Below the pieces are notes generated by a model. It searched no databases. It saw nothing but the letters and a program-made list of their open reading frames with translations, and was not told the DNA's origin. A stretch of 53,769 nucleotides of DNA, from the NCBI GenBank assembly GCA_015068025.1, contig SVLH01000008.1, forward strand, positions 1 to 53,769. Direction: 5' to 3'. A program made the translations under genes and the position numbers. The stretch comes from Oscillospiraceae bacterium (lineage in GTDB: Bacteria; Bacillota; Clostridia; Oscillospirales; Oscillospiraceae). Numbering within the stretch: the stretch's first letter is position 1; every line of letters begins with the position of its first letter. Positions 33,909 through 42,395 of the stretch are shown piece by piece.

Positions 33909-34910
33909 ATGGCCGGTTCCCGCCTTCGTCCCCGGCAGAGAAAACTGAACAAGACCCAAAGTCTTTTGATCGCGGTGGCGCTGATTCTGGCGCTGCTTTT
34001 GCTGGGGTATTTTCTTTTGTTCCGGGAACCGGAACAAAAACCGCAGCTGCCCCAGGACATGCTGGAGGAAGTCATGGGATCCGGCGACCTGACCGAGGAG
34101 GAAGTGGAAGCGCTGCGCTCCCACTATGAGCGCAAGAATGATTTCTACACCATCCTTCTTTCCGGTGTGGACAGCGGCAGCGGCGGCAGCGACACCAATA
34201 TTCTGGTGGCGGTGGATGCCGGCAGCGACCGCATCTACGGCGTCAGTATTCCCCGGGACACCAAGGCGATCATTAACGGAAAAGAGCGGAAGCTCAACGC
34301 CGCCTATGCCATCGGCGGTATGGAGCTTCTGGCAGAGGTGGTTTCCGAGCAGCTGGGCGTTCCGGTGGACTATACCGTAAAAGTGGATCTGAAGGGCTTT
34401 GAAGCGCTGGTGGACGAGATCGGCGGTGTGGAGTTCAACATCCCGATCGACATGGATTACGATGACCCCTATCAGGATCTCTCCATCCATTTCACCAAGG
34501 GAGTCCGGCACCTGAACGGCGAGGAAGCGCTGAAGGTGATCCGCTTCCGCCACAACAACGACGGCACCGGCTACGGCAGCGAGGACATCGGCCGTATGCG
34601 AACCCAGCAGAACTTCCTGAAATCCGTGGCCAAGCAGACGCTGACGGTGTCCAATCTGGGCAAGATCGATGAGTTTGTGAAGATCTTCAAGGCGTATGTG
34701 GAGACGGATCTGACCATCCGCAATCTGGCCTGGCTGGGCAAGGAGGCCATCAGCATCGGCTCGGACAATCTGGAATTTTCCACACTTCCCGGCCAGTGGG
34801 AAAACCCCTATATCCATCTGGATCGGGAAGCGACGCTGCAGCTGATAAACGAACATCTGAACCCCTATGTGGAAGACCGGAGGATGGAGGATTTGAAGAT
34901 CCCGTCCTGA
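33909..34910 (+). CDS. LytR-CpsA-Psr family cell-wall polymer ligase
   Basis: LCP enzymes attach teichoic acids or polysaccharides from undecaprenyl carriers to peptidoglycan outside the cell. This 333-residue protein has a basic N-terminus and one membrane helix (about 20-38), then an LCP domain (about 85-285) with ILLSGVDSGSGGSDTNILVA (lacking the usual Arg after Asp), YGVSIPRDTKAII, VIRFRHNN and GRMRTQQNFLKSV, the Arg/Asp residues that bind the pyrophosphate. The start ATG 33909 follows GAAGGAG. It is followed 15 nt later by an SLH-transglutaminase gene, probably the same operon. Confidence 0.92.
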   Translation: MAGSRLRPRQRKLNKTQSLLIAVALILALLLLGYFLLFREPEQKPQLPQDMLEEVMGSGDLTEEEVEALRSHYERKNDFYTILLSGVDSGSGGSDTNILVAVDAGSDRIYGVSIPRDTKAIINGKERKLNAAYAIGGMELLAEVVSEQLGVPVDYTVKVDLKGFEALVDEIGGVEFNIPIDMDYDDPYQDLSIHFTKGVRHLNGEEALKVIRFRHNNDGTGYGSEDIGRMRTQQNFLKSVAKQTLTVSNLGKIDEFVKIFKAYVETDLTIRNLAWLGKEAISIGSDNLEFSTLPGQWENPYIHLDREATLQLINEHLNPYVEDRRMEDLKIPS

Positions 34911-34925
34911 TGAAAGGAGAAAGCG

Positions 34926-36359
34926 ATGCATAAACGCGTTGCCTGCCTGCTTTTGCTGCTGTGCCTGCTGCTTCCGGTGCATGCCATGGCAACGGAAGAC
35001 GGGACAGCCCCCTTTGCGCGGACAAAGACCTATGACGGCCGGTTCGCCGATGTGGCGGAAAGCTCTGCCTTTTATGAAAACGTGGCTGCGCTCTACGAGT
35101 ACGGCCTGACCGTGGGCAGAACGGAGAACAATTACGCCCCCAAGGACGATATGACGGTAGGGCAGGCGGTGATTTTTGCCGGCCGTGTCCGCAGTCTGTA
35201 TGACAACGGCGACCCCGAACAGGGTGCGGCGGCATTTCGGGCGGAGGGACTGCCCACCGCGATTCCCTATCTGCACTACCTGCAAAGTGAAGGTGTGCTG
35301 GGGGCGGAGCTGGGCAGCGGATCTCTCGGCGTTCCGGCGACCCGGGCGCAGGTGGCGCACATTCTGGCAAATCTGCTGCCGGAGGAATTTCTGCCCTCCA
35401 TCAATGAAAGCGCTGTGGCCGAGGGATACACCCGCGGCATGTACATCACCGACGTCACCGGCACCACCCTCTACGAACAGGATATTTTAAAGCTGTACCG
35501 CTGCGGCATTCTGCAGGGTGCGGATCAAACCGGCTCCTTCTTCCCCGACGCTTACATCACCCGCGGCGCGGCGGCCGCCATGCTCACCCGGATGATGGAT
35601 CCGGCGCTGCGCATCACGCTGGATTGGGAGATTCCCAAGGCCTATTCCGCCGCCGGCACGACCTACGCGCAGCTGGTGCCGCCGGGTCAGGCCGTCACCG
35701 CGCCGACAACGGAGGCGGAGATGGATCTTGCCGTGCGCCACATGTTCTCGCGCGGGGAAAATTTTATGGAGCTGAAATACGACAGCCTGACTACCGATGA
35801 CGCCCGAAAGACCATGGAACTGGCGCTGCGTGTGGTGCGGCACTACTGCGAACAGGGCTATAACCATGTGAATTGTACCTATAACTACGGCGGCGGGATG
35901 CGGCTGCAATTCAGCGCCACCGCTGAAGGCGACACAGAGGCTCACCGCGCCGCGGCGCTTGCCTGTGCCATCGAAGTGCATGACAGCCTGTGGGCGGAGG
36001 GGAAACTGTCCGCCGGCATGACCCAGACAGAAAAGGCCCGCGTGTATTTCGACTGGATCTGCGCCAACACCGTCTACGATCACGGCGCCGACGGCGACTC
36101 CGCCAGCCACCTTGCCTACGGCCTGTTTGAAAACGGAACGGCGGTGTGCGACGGCTATACCGGCGCATACAACCTCTTCCTGCGGCTGGAGGGGATCCCC
36201 TGCTCGACGCTGGGCAACGACGATCACATCTGGACGGTGGCAACGCTGGACGGCACCGCCTGCCACATCGACGTCACCTGGGGCGATGTGGAGCCGGGCC
36301 CGGATCACTCCCGTTTTGCCATGACCGCCGAGGAGTCCTACCAGCTGCACCCGTGGTAA
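34926..36359 (+). CDS. secreted SLH-domain transglutaminase-like protein
   Basis: This 477-residue protein has a signal peptide (residues 1-22, cleavage after HAMA), an S-layer-homology region (about 35-225; units such as RFADVAESSAFYENVAALYE and GTTLYEQDILKLYRCGIL) and a C-terminal transglutaminase-like domain. The latter shows the triad: Cys in GTAVCDGYTGAYNLFLRL, His in GNDDHIWTVATL and Asp in CHIDVTWGDVEPG. SLH units hold proteins to the cell-wall polymer, the kind of polymer the upstream LCP enzyme attaches. Such domains can crosslink or cleave proteins or act as peptidases. The start ATG follows AAAGGAGA. It ends at a strong terminator. Confidence 0.9.
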   Translation: MHKRVACLLLLLCLLLPVHAMATEDGTAPFARTKTYDGRFADVAESSAFYENVAALYEYGLTVGRTENNYAPKDDMTVGQAVIFAGRVRSLYDNGDPEQGAAAFRAEGLPTAIPYLHYLQSEGVLGAELGSGSLGVPATRAQVAHILANLLPEEFLPSINESAVAEGYTRGMYITDVTGTTLYEQDILKLYRCGILQGADQTGSFFPDAYITRGAAAAMLTRMMDPALRITLDWEIPKAYSAAGTTYAQLVPPGQAVTAPTTEAEMDLAVRHMFSRGENFMELKYDSLTTDDARKTMELALRVVRHYCEQGYNHVNCTYNYGGGMRLQFSATAEGDTEAHRAAALACAIEVHDSLWAEGKLSAGMTQTEKARVYFDWICANTVYDHGADGDSASHLAYGLFENGTAVCDGYTGAYNLFLRLEGIPCSTLGNDDHIWTVATLDGTACHIDVTWGDVEPGPDHSRFAMTAEESYQLHPW

Positions 36360-36373
36360 AAGCGCATTTTTGA

Positions 36374-36410
36374 AAAGACCCGTGACCGCTGTCACGGGTC
36401 TTTTTTTCAA
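36374..36410 (+). terminator. terminator of the LCP-SLH operon
   Basis: The 13-bp stem AAAGACCCGTGAC (36374-36386) with GTCACGGGTCTTT (36391-36403) has loop CGCT and is followed by more T. Confidence 0.93.
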
Positions 36411-36535
36411 ACGCCGTCCCCTGCTCTGGGGCGGCGCGGCGGTCTCGATCCGGATGTAAACGATTGCGCCGGTTTTTGCCCAAAATCCGGTGTGAAAATC
36501 CGGCGGTTGTGTGCAAAGGGACAGGTGGAATCAGA

Positions 36536-36564
36536 TTGACAACAGATTCCGGGGTCGGTATAAT
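36536..36564 (+). promoter_or_regulatory. consensus promoter of the ferredoxin-AOR operon
   Basis: Perfect TTGACA (36536-36541) and TATAAT (36559-36564) boxes are 17 nt apart. The 5' UTR is about 85 nt and holds a small hairpin, ATGGG/CCCAT at about 36603-36618. It seems too short for the known molybdenum-cofactor riboswitch. Confidence 0.9.
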
Positions 36565-36656
36565 TATAGGGGTAAAACAGCGTGTGTGCGGCCCCTGAAA
36601 AATGGGAGTTCGCCCATGCGCAGACTCTATCAAAGCAAAGGAGTTGAAGGTGTATT

Positions 36657-37139
36657 ATGAAATACGATCACATTGTACAGTACCCTGATGCGTATAGCCA
36701 CTGCATCGGCTGTTCCAGCTGTGAACTGTTCTGCGCGCTGGTCCACGACGGCGTGACCGGCCCCTGCCACGGCGGCATCAAGGTCGAGCTGGGCAAGCTT
36801 GACCAGCTCAAGCATACGATTTACGTTTGCCAGCACTGCGAGGATCATCCCTGCTACGAAAAGTGCCCCAAGAAGGACAAGGCCATGTGCGTGGATGAAA
36901 ACGGCATCGTCTACATCAACGAGGCCGAGTGCATTGGCTGCGGTCTGTGCGCCAAGAACTGCAAGTTCACCCCCTCCCGCATCACCATGGACAAGAAGGC
37001 CCGCAAGGCTCACAAGTGCGACCTGTGCCGCACTCGCGAAGGCGGCCCCCAGTGCATCAAGGAGTGCCCCGTGGTCTGCCTGGGTCTGGCCTCTGATCCC
37101 CTGCCCTATGATCCTGAAACACTGGGAGGTGCCAAGTAA
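36657..37139 (+). CDS. ferredoxin-like protein with four [4Fe-4S] motifs
   Basis: This 160-residue iron-sulfur protein resembles the electron-transfer subunits of molybdopterin enzymes (DmsB/HycB/YdhY type). Cys groups lie at CIGCSSCELFC (about 16-26), CQHCEDHPCYEKCP (about 58-71), CIGCGLCAKNCKF (about 92-104) and CDLCRTREGGPQCIKECP (about 121-138), enough for four clusters. There is no signal peptide, so it is cytoplasmic. Its TAA shares one base with the ATG of the AOR gene (TAATG), indicating tight coupling. It probably passes electrons between the AOR and a soluble ferredoxin or membrane partner. Confidence 0.93.
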   Translation: MKYDHIVQYPDAYSHCIGCSSCELFCALVHDGVTGPCHGGIKVELGKLDQLKHTIYVCQHCEDHPCYEKCPKKDKAMCVDENGIVYINEAECIGCGLCAKNCKFTPSRITMDKKARKAHKCDLCRTREGGPQCIKECPVVCLGLASDPLPYDPETLGGAK

Positions 37140-39253
37140 TGTCCAAGAAGGTGTTTTTTGAAAAGCTGCCCTCCTGTTATGCGGGCAAGATCCTGAAGAT
37201 CGACCTGACCACCAAGACCACCTCCGTCATCCCCACCGAAAAGTACGCCAACGACTATGTGGGCGGCCGCGCCATGGCCAACCGCCTGTACTGGGATGAG
37301 GTGAAGGACGGCAATGTGCCTGCCCTCTCTGCGGAGAACACCATCATTTATATGACCGGCCCTCTGGCCGGCACCGGCCTGCCCTATTCCGGCCGTTCCA
37401 TCATGACCGGCGTTTCCGCCAAAAACATTCCCGAGCAGTACACCCACGCCTGCAGCGGCGGTTACTTTGGCTCTGTCCTGAAGTGGGCGGGCTATGACGG
37501 TTTCATGATCACCGGCAAAGCAGATTCCCTTACTTATGTTCTCATCGACGACGATAAGATCTCCTTCGAGGACGCAAGCGAGCTGAAGGGCTCTTATGTC
37601 CAGGCAACGCAGGAAAAGCTGTTTGAAAAGTACGGCAGAAAGTCCTCCGCGCTGGTCATCGGCCCCGCAGGTGAAAACTGCTGCCGCCACGCCTCTGTCG
37701 TCAACCACGCCGACAGCGCCTTCGCTATGCCCGGTTTCGGTGCCGTGTGGGGCTATAAGAACCTGAAGGCCATCGTGGCCCGAGGCACCGGCACCATCGC
37801 GCCCATGGATCTGGAAAAGGTCCTGGAGATTCACGCCTGGCGCGATACCCCCGAAAAGGGCAAGCCCTATCCTCCCAAATATTGCGACAACTTCGCGGAG
37901 GACTCCGGTGAGTTCACCGCCTTCACCGAGCCCCATTTCGAGGAGTTCAACTCCTGCAACCCCGGCTGCAACCACATCTGCATGGTCAGCAGAAGCGGTG
38001 TGACCAATCCCCTGGATCCCAACGGCGGAAAGGTCACCATGGTGGGCAAGTGCCTGGACATGTTTGCCTCCATCATGAAAACCGACAACCGTTATCCCAT
38101 CGGTGCCTATATCGACTTCAAACGGCAGTCTGTGCCCGGTATGTACAAGTGGCAGGATCCCATCCTCTGCGACCCGGATGATCCGCAGAAGGACGAATAT
38201 CTCCAGTGCTATCTGGGCAACTATGTGAACATGTGGGGCCCGAACTTCGAGTTCGGCAAGATGATCACATGGTGCTGCAACGAGTATGGCCTGGACAAGT
38301 GGGATATCACCCTGTGGCTGTTCACCTGGCTCTACCAGTGCGAGGCGGAAGGCCTGTTCAAGGAAGGCGGCATTGACTTCGGCCGTCCCATCGACTTTGA
38401 AGATCCCCAGTTTGCCAAGTACATTCTGGACTGCATGACCTACCGCACCGGCCCCATGGGCGACCTGCTGGCAGAGGGCGTGGGCAGAATGATCCGCGCT
38501 CTGGGCAAGGAAAAGTTCGGCGACACCATCCGCCACGGCACCTACAACCGCGACGGCGAGGAGCGTCTGGTTCCCGTCAGCTGGGAGACCAACTGGGGCG
38601 AGTGCTCTCACTGGCAGGGCCGCGGCTTCCAGGGCTGCGAGAAGAACATCTGGGTGTCCATGAACATCTTGCATATGATCGGCTCCCGCGATGAGGCCAA
38701 CGGCGCTCACTCCCACGATCACTACGAGAACTATCTCCAGTATAAGGACGATCCCTGCCATCACCCCCTGATGGTGGACGCCACCGTCTACAACATCCGC
38801 AGAAACGAGATGAAGGACTCCCTGCTGCTGTGCGAGTTCAAGGATCCCGATCCCGGCCGCCCCAACATGGAGCTGGAGATGTACCGCGCCGCTACGGGCG
38901 CCAAGCACGCCACCGCCGAGGATATCGACCATCTGGCCGACCGCGGCAAGATCATCGAGCGCGCCATCTTCATGCGCGACCACGCAAGAAATCGCGATAT
39001 GGAGATCGTGCAGGTCTATCCCTGGATGACCTATCCCGATCCCTGGGGCGACACTGTGACTTGGGACGAGTGGAACGACTTTGTGGATCTGTTCTACACC
39101 GACCGCAAGTGGGATCTGGAAACCGGCTGGCCCACCCGCGAGGCGTGGGAGGACGTGGAACTGGATGACATTGCCGACTTCTTCGAGAAGGAAGGCAAGA
39201 TCCCCACGGCCAACCCCAACTATGTGAGAAAGCCCAATCCCTTTGACCGATAA
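37139..39253 (+). CDS. aldehyde:ferredoxin oxidoreductase family protein (YdhV-like)
   Basis: This 704-residue enzyme belongs to the tungsten/molybdenum bis-pyranopterin AOR family. Features are the N-terminal AGKILKIDLTTKTTS and YVGGRAMANRLYWDEV, cofactor-binding GPLAGTGLPYSGRSIMTGVS, VIGPAGENCCRHASVVN and GFGAVWGYKNLKAIVARG. The [4Fe-4S] ligands appear to be Cys273, Cys277, Cys281 and Cys565, giving CxxxCxxxC instead of the usual CxxCxxxC. Its length, ending and ferredoxin partner resemble the YdhV/YdhY pair of Escherichia coli, whose substrate is unknown. It may oxidise aldehydes or reduce carboxylates. A terminator separates it from the cofactor genes that follow. Confidence 0.92.
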   Translation: MSKKVFFEKLPSCYAGKILKIDLTTKTTSVIPTEKYANDYVGGRAMANRLYWDEVKDGNVPALSAENTIIYMTGPLAGTGLPYSGRSIMTGVSAKNIPEQYTHACSGGYFGSVLKWAGYDGFMITGKADSLTYVLIDDDKISFEDASELKGSYVQATQEKLFEKYGRKSSALVIGPAGENCCRHASVVNHADSAFAMPGFGAVWGYKNLKAIVARGTGTIAPMDLEKVLEIHAWRDTPEKGKPYPPKYCDNFAEDSGEFTAFTEPHFEEFNSCNPGCNHICMVSRSGVTNPLDPNGGKVTMVGKCLDMFASIMKTDNRYPIGAYIDFKRQSVPGMYKWQDPILCDPDDPQKDEYLQCYLGNYVNMWGPNFEFGKMITWCCNEYGLDKWDITLWLFTWLYQCEAEGLFKEGGIDFGRPIDFEDPQFAKYILDCMTYRTGPMGDLLAEGVGRMIRALGKEKFGDTIRHGTYNRDGEERLVPVSWETNWGECSHWQGRGFQGCEKNIWVSMNILHMIGSRDEANGAHSHDHYENYLQYKDDPCHHPLMVDATVYNIRRNEMKDSLLLCEFKDPDPGRPNMELEMYRAATGAKHATAEDIDHLADRGKIIERAIFMRDHARNRDMEIVQVYPWMTYPDPWGDTVTWDEWNDFVDLFYTDRKWDLETGWPTREAWEDVELDDIADFFEKEGKIPTANPNYVRKPNPFDR

Positions 39254-39262
39254 CAAAGGAAA

Positions 39263-39297
39263 GAGGCGCTTCTGCCGCGCAGAAGCGCCTCCTTTTT
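39263..39297 (+). terminator. terminator of the ferredoxin-AOR operon
   Basis: The 12-bp stem GAGGCGCTTCTG (39263-39274) with CAGAAGCGCCTC (39280-39291) is followed by a C and five T, 10 nt past the AOR stop. Some read-through into the cofactor genes is likely, as they lie just 31 nt further on. Confidence 0.88.
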
Positions 39298-39327
39298 CCC
39301 TGATTACCCAAATTCGGAGGAGTTTCC

Positions 39328-40035
39328 ATGATCCACAACGCCTTTTCCGACCGCACCTTATACACGCCGGTGCCCTGCTGCCGCCATACGGGAGCGGAGC
39401 GCGCCGCCATTGCACCCTGCCTGACGGCGGAGCATGTGCTGACGCTGTCCTCCGGTGAGGCGCCGCTGCAGCGCTTCACCTGCTCCCCGGCGCAGCTGGC
39501 GGAGCTTTGCCTCGGCTGGCTCTGCGCGGAGGGATATATCGCATCCGCGGAGGATGCGGAGGAATTGCACATTTCCGCAGACGGCGGCACCGCCGAGGTC
39601 ATTTTGAACGGCCTGCGGCAGCGCTCTGCGGCGCCCTTTTCTGCCCTTGCGGATGTGGATGAGACGCTTTGCGCCCGGGCTGCCGACATTTTGCTCAAGG
39701 GCGATACCATCTACACCAAAACCCGCGGCACCCACGGCTGCGTCTTTGTGTCCCATGACGGAACTGCCGTCTTCTGCGAGGATATTGGCCGGAACAACGC
39801 CATGGATAAAACCATCGGCAGCCTTCTCCTGCAAGGGAAAGCGCCGGGGCAGGGTCTGCTGTTTTCCAGCGGACGGGTCACGGCGGACATCGTGCGGAAA
39901 GCAGTGCGTGCCGGGATCCCTGTGCTGGTCACCAAGGCCACGGTCACGGCGGATGCCGTTGCCGCCGCCGCGCAGTACCGCCTGCGGCTGGCCTTTTTTG
40001 CAGACGGCGAGACCTTCGTTCTGCCGCCTGCCTGA
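39328..40035 (+). CDS. fdhD: FdhD-like protein without the CxxC
   Basis: FdhD carries sulfur from IscS to the molybdenum or tungsten cofactor of formate dehydrogenase. This 235-residue homologue has the family core: HVLTLSSGEAPLQRFTCSP, LCLGWLCAEGYI, YTKTRGTHGCVFVSHDGT, FCEDIGRNNAMDKTIGSLL and LLFSSGRVTADIVRKAVRAG. The reactive CxxC loop (usually CGxCG) is missing: the stretch before TKTRGTHG carries only one Cys (DETLCARA), and a separate Cys lies in GTHGC. It may still bind cofactor but not transfer sulfur in the known way. No formate dehydrogenase is near, so it probably serves the AOR. The start ATG follows GGAGGAG. Confidence 0.87.
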   Translation: MIHNAFSDRTLYTPVPCCRHTGAERAAIAPCLTAEHVLTLSSGEAPLQRFTCSPAQLAELCLGWLCAEGYIASAEDAEELHISADGGTAEVILNGLRQRSAAPFSALADVDETLCARAADILLKGDTIYTKTRGTHGCVFVSHDGTAVFCEDIGRNNAMDKTIGSLLLQGKAPGQGLLFSSGRVTADIVRKAVRAGIPVLVTKATVTADAVAAAAQYRLRLAFFADGETFVLPPA

Positions 40036-40079
40036 CGCGGACATTGCAGAACTTCGGACGCAACAGAAAGAGGTGTTCC

Positions 40080-41786
40080 ATGAAGATCCCTGTCTTTACC
40101 CTCGCTGCCTACTCCGGCGTGGGAAAAACAACATATCTGGAGAAACTGATCCCGTGCCTGAAAGCGGCAGGGGTGCGGGTGGCCGTCATCAAGCATGACT
40201 GCCACGGCATCGCGCTGGACGCCGACGGCAAGGATACCGACCGGCTGGCAAAAGCAGGCGCTGACCCGGTCGCCATCGCCTCCCAAGCCGGGTTTGCCTA
40301 TTTTCAGGCCGGCGAGACGGATCTGGCCGCGTGCCTGTCCCACATCAAAGATGTGGACCTGATCCTGACTGAGGGCTTTAAGCAGGAGAAATTCCCCAAG
40401 ATCGCCCTGTATCGCAAGAGCTCCGGGCAGCCGCTGGCCGTAGAGCCGGAGCGGTGCTTTGCCATCGTGACGGATACGCCGCAGGAGGCATCCTGCCCCC
40501 AGTTCCCGTTGGACGATGCCGCCCCGCTGGCGGCATATCTTGCAGAATATCTGCAGGGTGGGACAACGGTGGCAGGCAGTCGAAAGGGGCGGCTCTCCGT
40601 GGAGGAAGCGACGGAGCTGGCGCTGAAAAGCGTCCGCCGATTGGGAGAAACCATGCTTCCTCTGGCACAGGCGCTGGGCCGCATTGTGTCCCGTGACATC
40701 TATGCGACCATGATGCAGCCGCCCTTTGACCGCTCTCCGCTGGACGGATATGCGGTGCGGGCGGCGGACATTGCCGGTGCTGCGCCGGACGCGCCGGTCA
40801 CTCTCACAGTGGTGGACAGGATCGTTGCCGGTGACAACGCCGCTGTTCCCGTAAAAGAGGGGCAGGCTGTCCGCTTGATGACCGGCTGCATGATCCCCTC
40901 CGGCGCCGACCATATCGTCCGGCAGGAGGATACGGATCTGGGCGAAACGACCGTAAAGATTTTCAAATCCGGTGCGGCGTATACCAACTATTGCCACGCC
41001 GGCGAGGATTACCGGCAGGGCGAGCTGCTGCTTGCGGCAGGGCAGAAAGTTGATGCCGCAGCGCTGGCTGTGGCGGCAGGCGCAGGACTGACGGAACTGC
41101 CTGTCACAGGCGGCGCAAAGGCGGCTGTCCTTTCCACGGGAAATGAGCTGCAGCTGCCGGGAAGTCTGCTGGCCCCCGCCAAAATTTACGATGCAAACAC
41201 GGCGTACCTGACCGCGCGGCTGACCCAGCTGGGCGCGGAGGTGACGGAGACCCGCCTGATGGGCGATGACCGGCAGGGCATCGCGGACACGCTGCGTGCC
41301 TGTCTGAACGGCGCGGATATCGTGATCTCCACCGGCGGCGTGTCCGTGGGTGAGATGGATCTGATGGAACGGGCGGTGCTGGACATCGGCGCGGAAATTT
41401 TGTTCCACGGCGTGGATGTGAAGCCCGGTATGCCCACCATGCTCTCCGCGAAGGACGGAACGCTGATCCTGTCCCTCTCCGGCAATCCCTTTGCCGCGGC
41501 AGTCCCCTTTGAACTGCTGATCCGGCCTGTGCTGGCAAAGATGACGGATGACAGCGCGCTGAAACTGCGCTGGGAAGTGGCGACGGCGGCCAACGGCTTC
41601 GGCAAGGCCAGTCCCACCCGGCGTTTTTTGCGGGGATTTGTGGACGATGCGGGTCTGGTGCAGATCCCTGCCGCCCAGGCCAACGGCCAGATGCGCAGCA
41701 TGATCGGCTGCAACTGTCTGATCGACATCCCCGGCGGCTGCGGCGAAATTCGCCCCGGCCACCGCCTGCGGATCCTGCGCCTGTGA
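40080..41786 (+). CDS. moeA: MobB-MoeA fusion, molybdenum cofactor assembly
   Basis: This 568-residue protein joins two cofactor enzymes. Residues of about 1-160 are MobB-like, with a P-loop FTLAAYSGVGKTTYLEKL, VAVIKHDCHGIALDADGKDT and DLILTEGFKQEKFPKIALYR. Residues of about 180-568 are MoeA, which inserts molybdate or tungstate into adenylylated molybdopterin: MQPPFDRSPLDGYAVRAADI, VRLMTGCMIPSGAD, AVLSTGNEL, VISTGGVSVGEMDL and LSLSGNPFAAAVPFELL. I start at ATG 40080 after AAAGAGG; an upstream in-frame start lacks a site. It follows the FdhD-like gene by 44 nt and ends at a terminator. It likely supplies the cofactor for the AOR. Confidence 0.93.
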   Translation: MKIPVFTLAAYSGVGKTTYLEKLIPCLKAAGVRVAVIKHDCHGIALDADGKDTDRLAKAGADPVAIASQAGFAYFQAGETDLAACLSHIKDVDLILTEGFKQEKFPKIALYRKSSGQPLAVEPERCFAIVTDTPQEASCPQFPLDDAAPLAAYLAEYLQGGTTVAGSRKGRLSVEEATELALKSVRRLGETMLPLAQALGRIVSRDIYATMMQPPFDRSPLDGYAVRAADIAGAAPDAPVTLTVVDRIVAGDNAAVPVKEGQAVRLMTGCMIPSGADHIVRQEDTDLGETTVKIFKSGAAYTNYCHAGEDYRQGELLLAAGQKVDAAALAVAAGAGLTELPVTGGAKAAVLSTGNELQLPGSLLAPAKIYDANTAYLTARLTQLGAEVTETRLMGDDRQGIADTLRACLNGADIVISTGGVSVGEMDLMERAVLDIGAEILFHGVDVKPGMPTMLSAKDGTLILSLSGNPFAAAVPFELLIRPVLAKMTDDSALKLRWEVATAANGFGKASPTRRFLRGFVDDAGLVQIPAAQANGQMRSMIGCNCLIDIPGGCGEIRPGHRLRILRL

Positions 41787-41807
41787 AAGACATCTTCAGA
41801 GAAAAGA

Positions 41808-41846
41808 ACAAAAAAACCTGTAACCTTTTGGTTACAGGTTTTTGTT
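41808..41846. terminator. bidirectional terminator between moeA and tRNA-Ser
   Basis: The 12-bp stem AAACCTGTAACC (41814-41825) with GGTTACAGGTTT (41830-41841) has loop TTTT and A and T runs on either side. It serves the MobB-MoeA gene and, on the minus strand, tRNA-Ser. Confidence 0.9.
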
Positions 41847-41938
41847 TGGCGGAGAAGGAGGGATTCGAACCCTCGAGACCCTTTAGGAGCCTACATGATT
41901 TCCAATCATGCGCCCTCGACCAACTAGGCGACTTCTCC
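41847..41938 (-). tRNA. tRNA-Ser(GGA)
   Basis: On the minus strand the acceptor GGAGAAG pairs with CTTCTCC; the discriminator is G and CCA is encoded. The anticodon loop TTGGAAA (anticodon GGA, plus-strand 41901-41903) sits in stem CATGA/TCATG. The long variable arm expected of tRNA-Ser is present, as is the T arm GGTTCGAATCC. Confidence 0.95.
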
Positions 41939-42089
41939 ATAGCTGTCAAGCGTTTCCGCGATGCAGTTTTCAGTACCGTCAAAGGACAGCGTTGTTATTA
42001 TAAGCACAGAATTTCAAAAAGTCAAGACCTGTTTTTCGTTTTTTCATCAAAGAAGCAGGAAGACGTTTGCCTTCCTGCTTCTTCCGCGC

Positions 42090-42269
42090 TCAGCGCATTT
42101 CGGAAACAATGTTGTCCACGGCGTGATCCACGGCGACACCCAGTTTGTGGATGCTTCGGCCCACCTGAGTTTTCATGGGGTCCTTGCCGCAGGGCAGCAT
42201 CATTCCCGCCACGGCGCCTGCCACCAGGCCGGCGCTCATACCGAACCAGAATCCGGCACACAATTTCAT
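42090..42269 (-). CDS. small YtxH-like membrane protein
   Basis: This 59-residue protein has a GGAGTGA ribosome site 5 nt from its ATG. A glycine/alanine-rich hydrophobic segment (FWFGMSAGLVAGAVAGMMLP, about residues 7-26) is followed by a charged amphipathic tail ending HAVDNIVSEMR. This layout matches small YtxH-type or general-stress membrane proteins, but the family assignment is loose. It is divergent from the phosphatase-GNAT gene. Function is unknown. Confidence 0.68.
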   Translation of the reverse strand: MKLCAGFWFGMSAGLVAGAVAGMMLPCGKDPMKTQVGRSIHKLGVAVDHAVDNIVSEMR

Positions 42270-42339
42270 TCCAGTCACTCCTTTTCCGGCACAAAACCAG
42301 TATGCCCGATGCGGCGGCAAAAAAACGCCCCCAAAGAAA

Positions 42340-42368
42340 TTGCCAAAAAATACGCATTGCGATATACT
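42340..42368 (+). promoter_or_regulatory. promoter for the phosphatase-GNAT gene
   Basis: TTGCCA (42340-42345), a 17-nt spacer and TATACT (42363-42368) lie 27 nt before the start. Confidence 0.75.
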
Positions 42369-42395
42369 GATAAAAAACGAAAGTGTGGAGGCGCC

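Noticed and set aside
36571-36656. Possible molybdenum- or tungsten-cofactor riboswitch upstream of the ferredoxin-AOR operon
   Set aside because: The leader is only about 85 nt and has one small hairpin; I cannot see the multi-stem core of that riboswitch.
37106-39415. A 769-codon minus-strand frame opposite the AOR gene
   Set aside because: Antisense shadow; the AOR motifs are on the plus strand.
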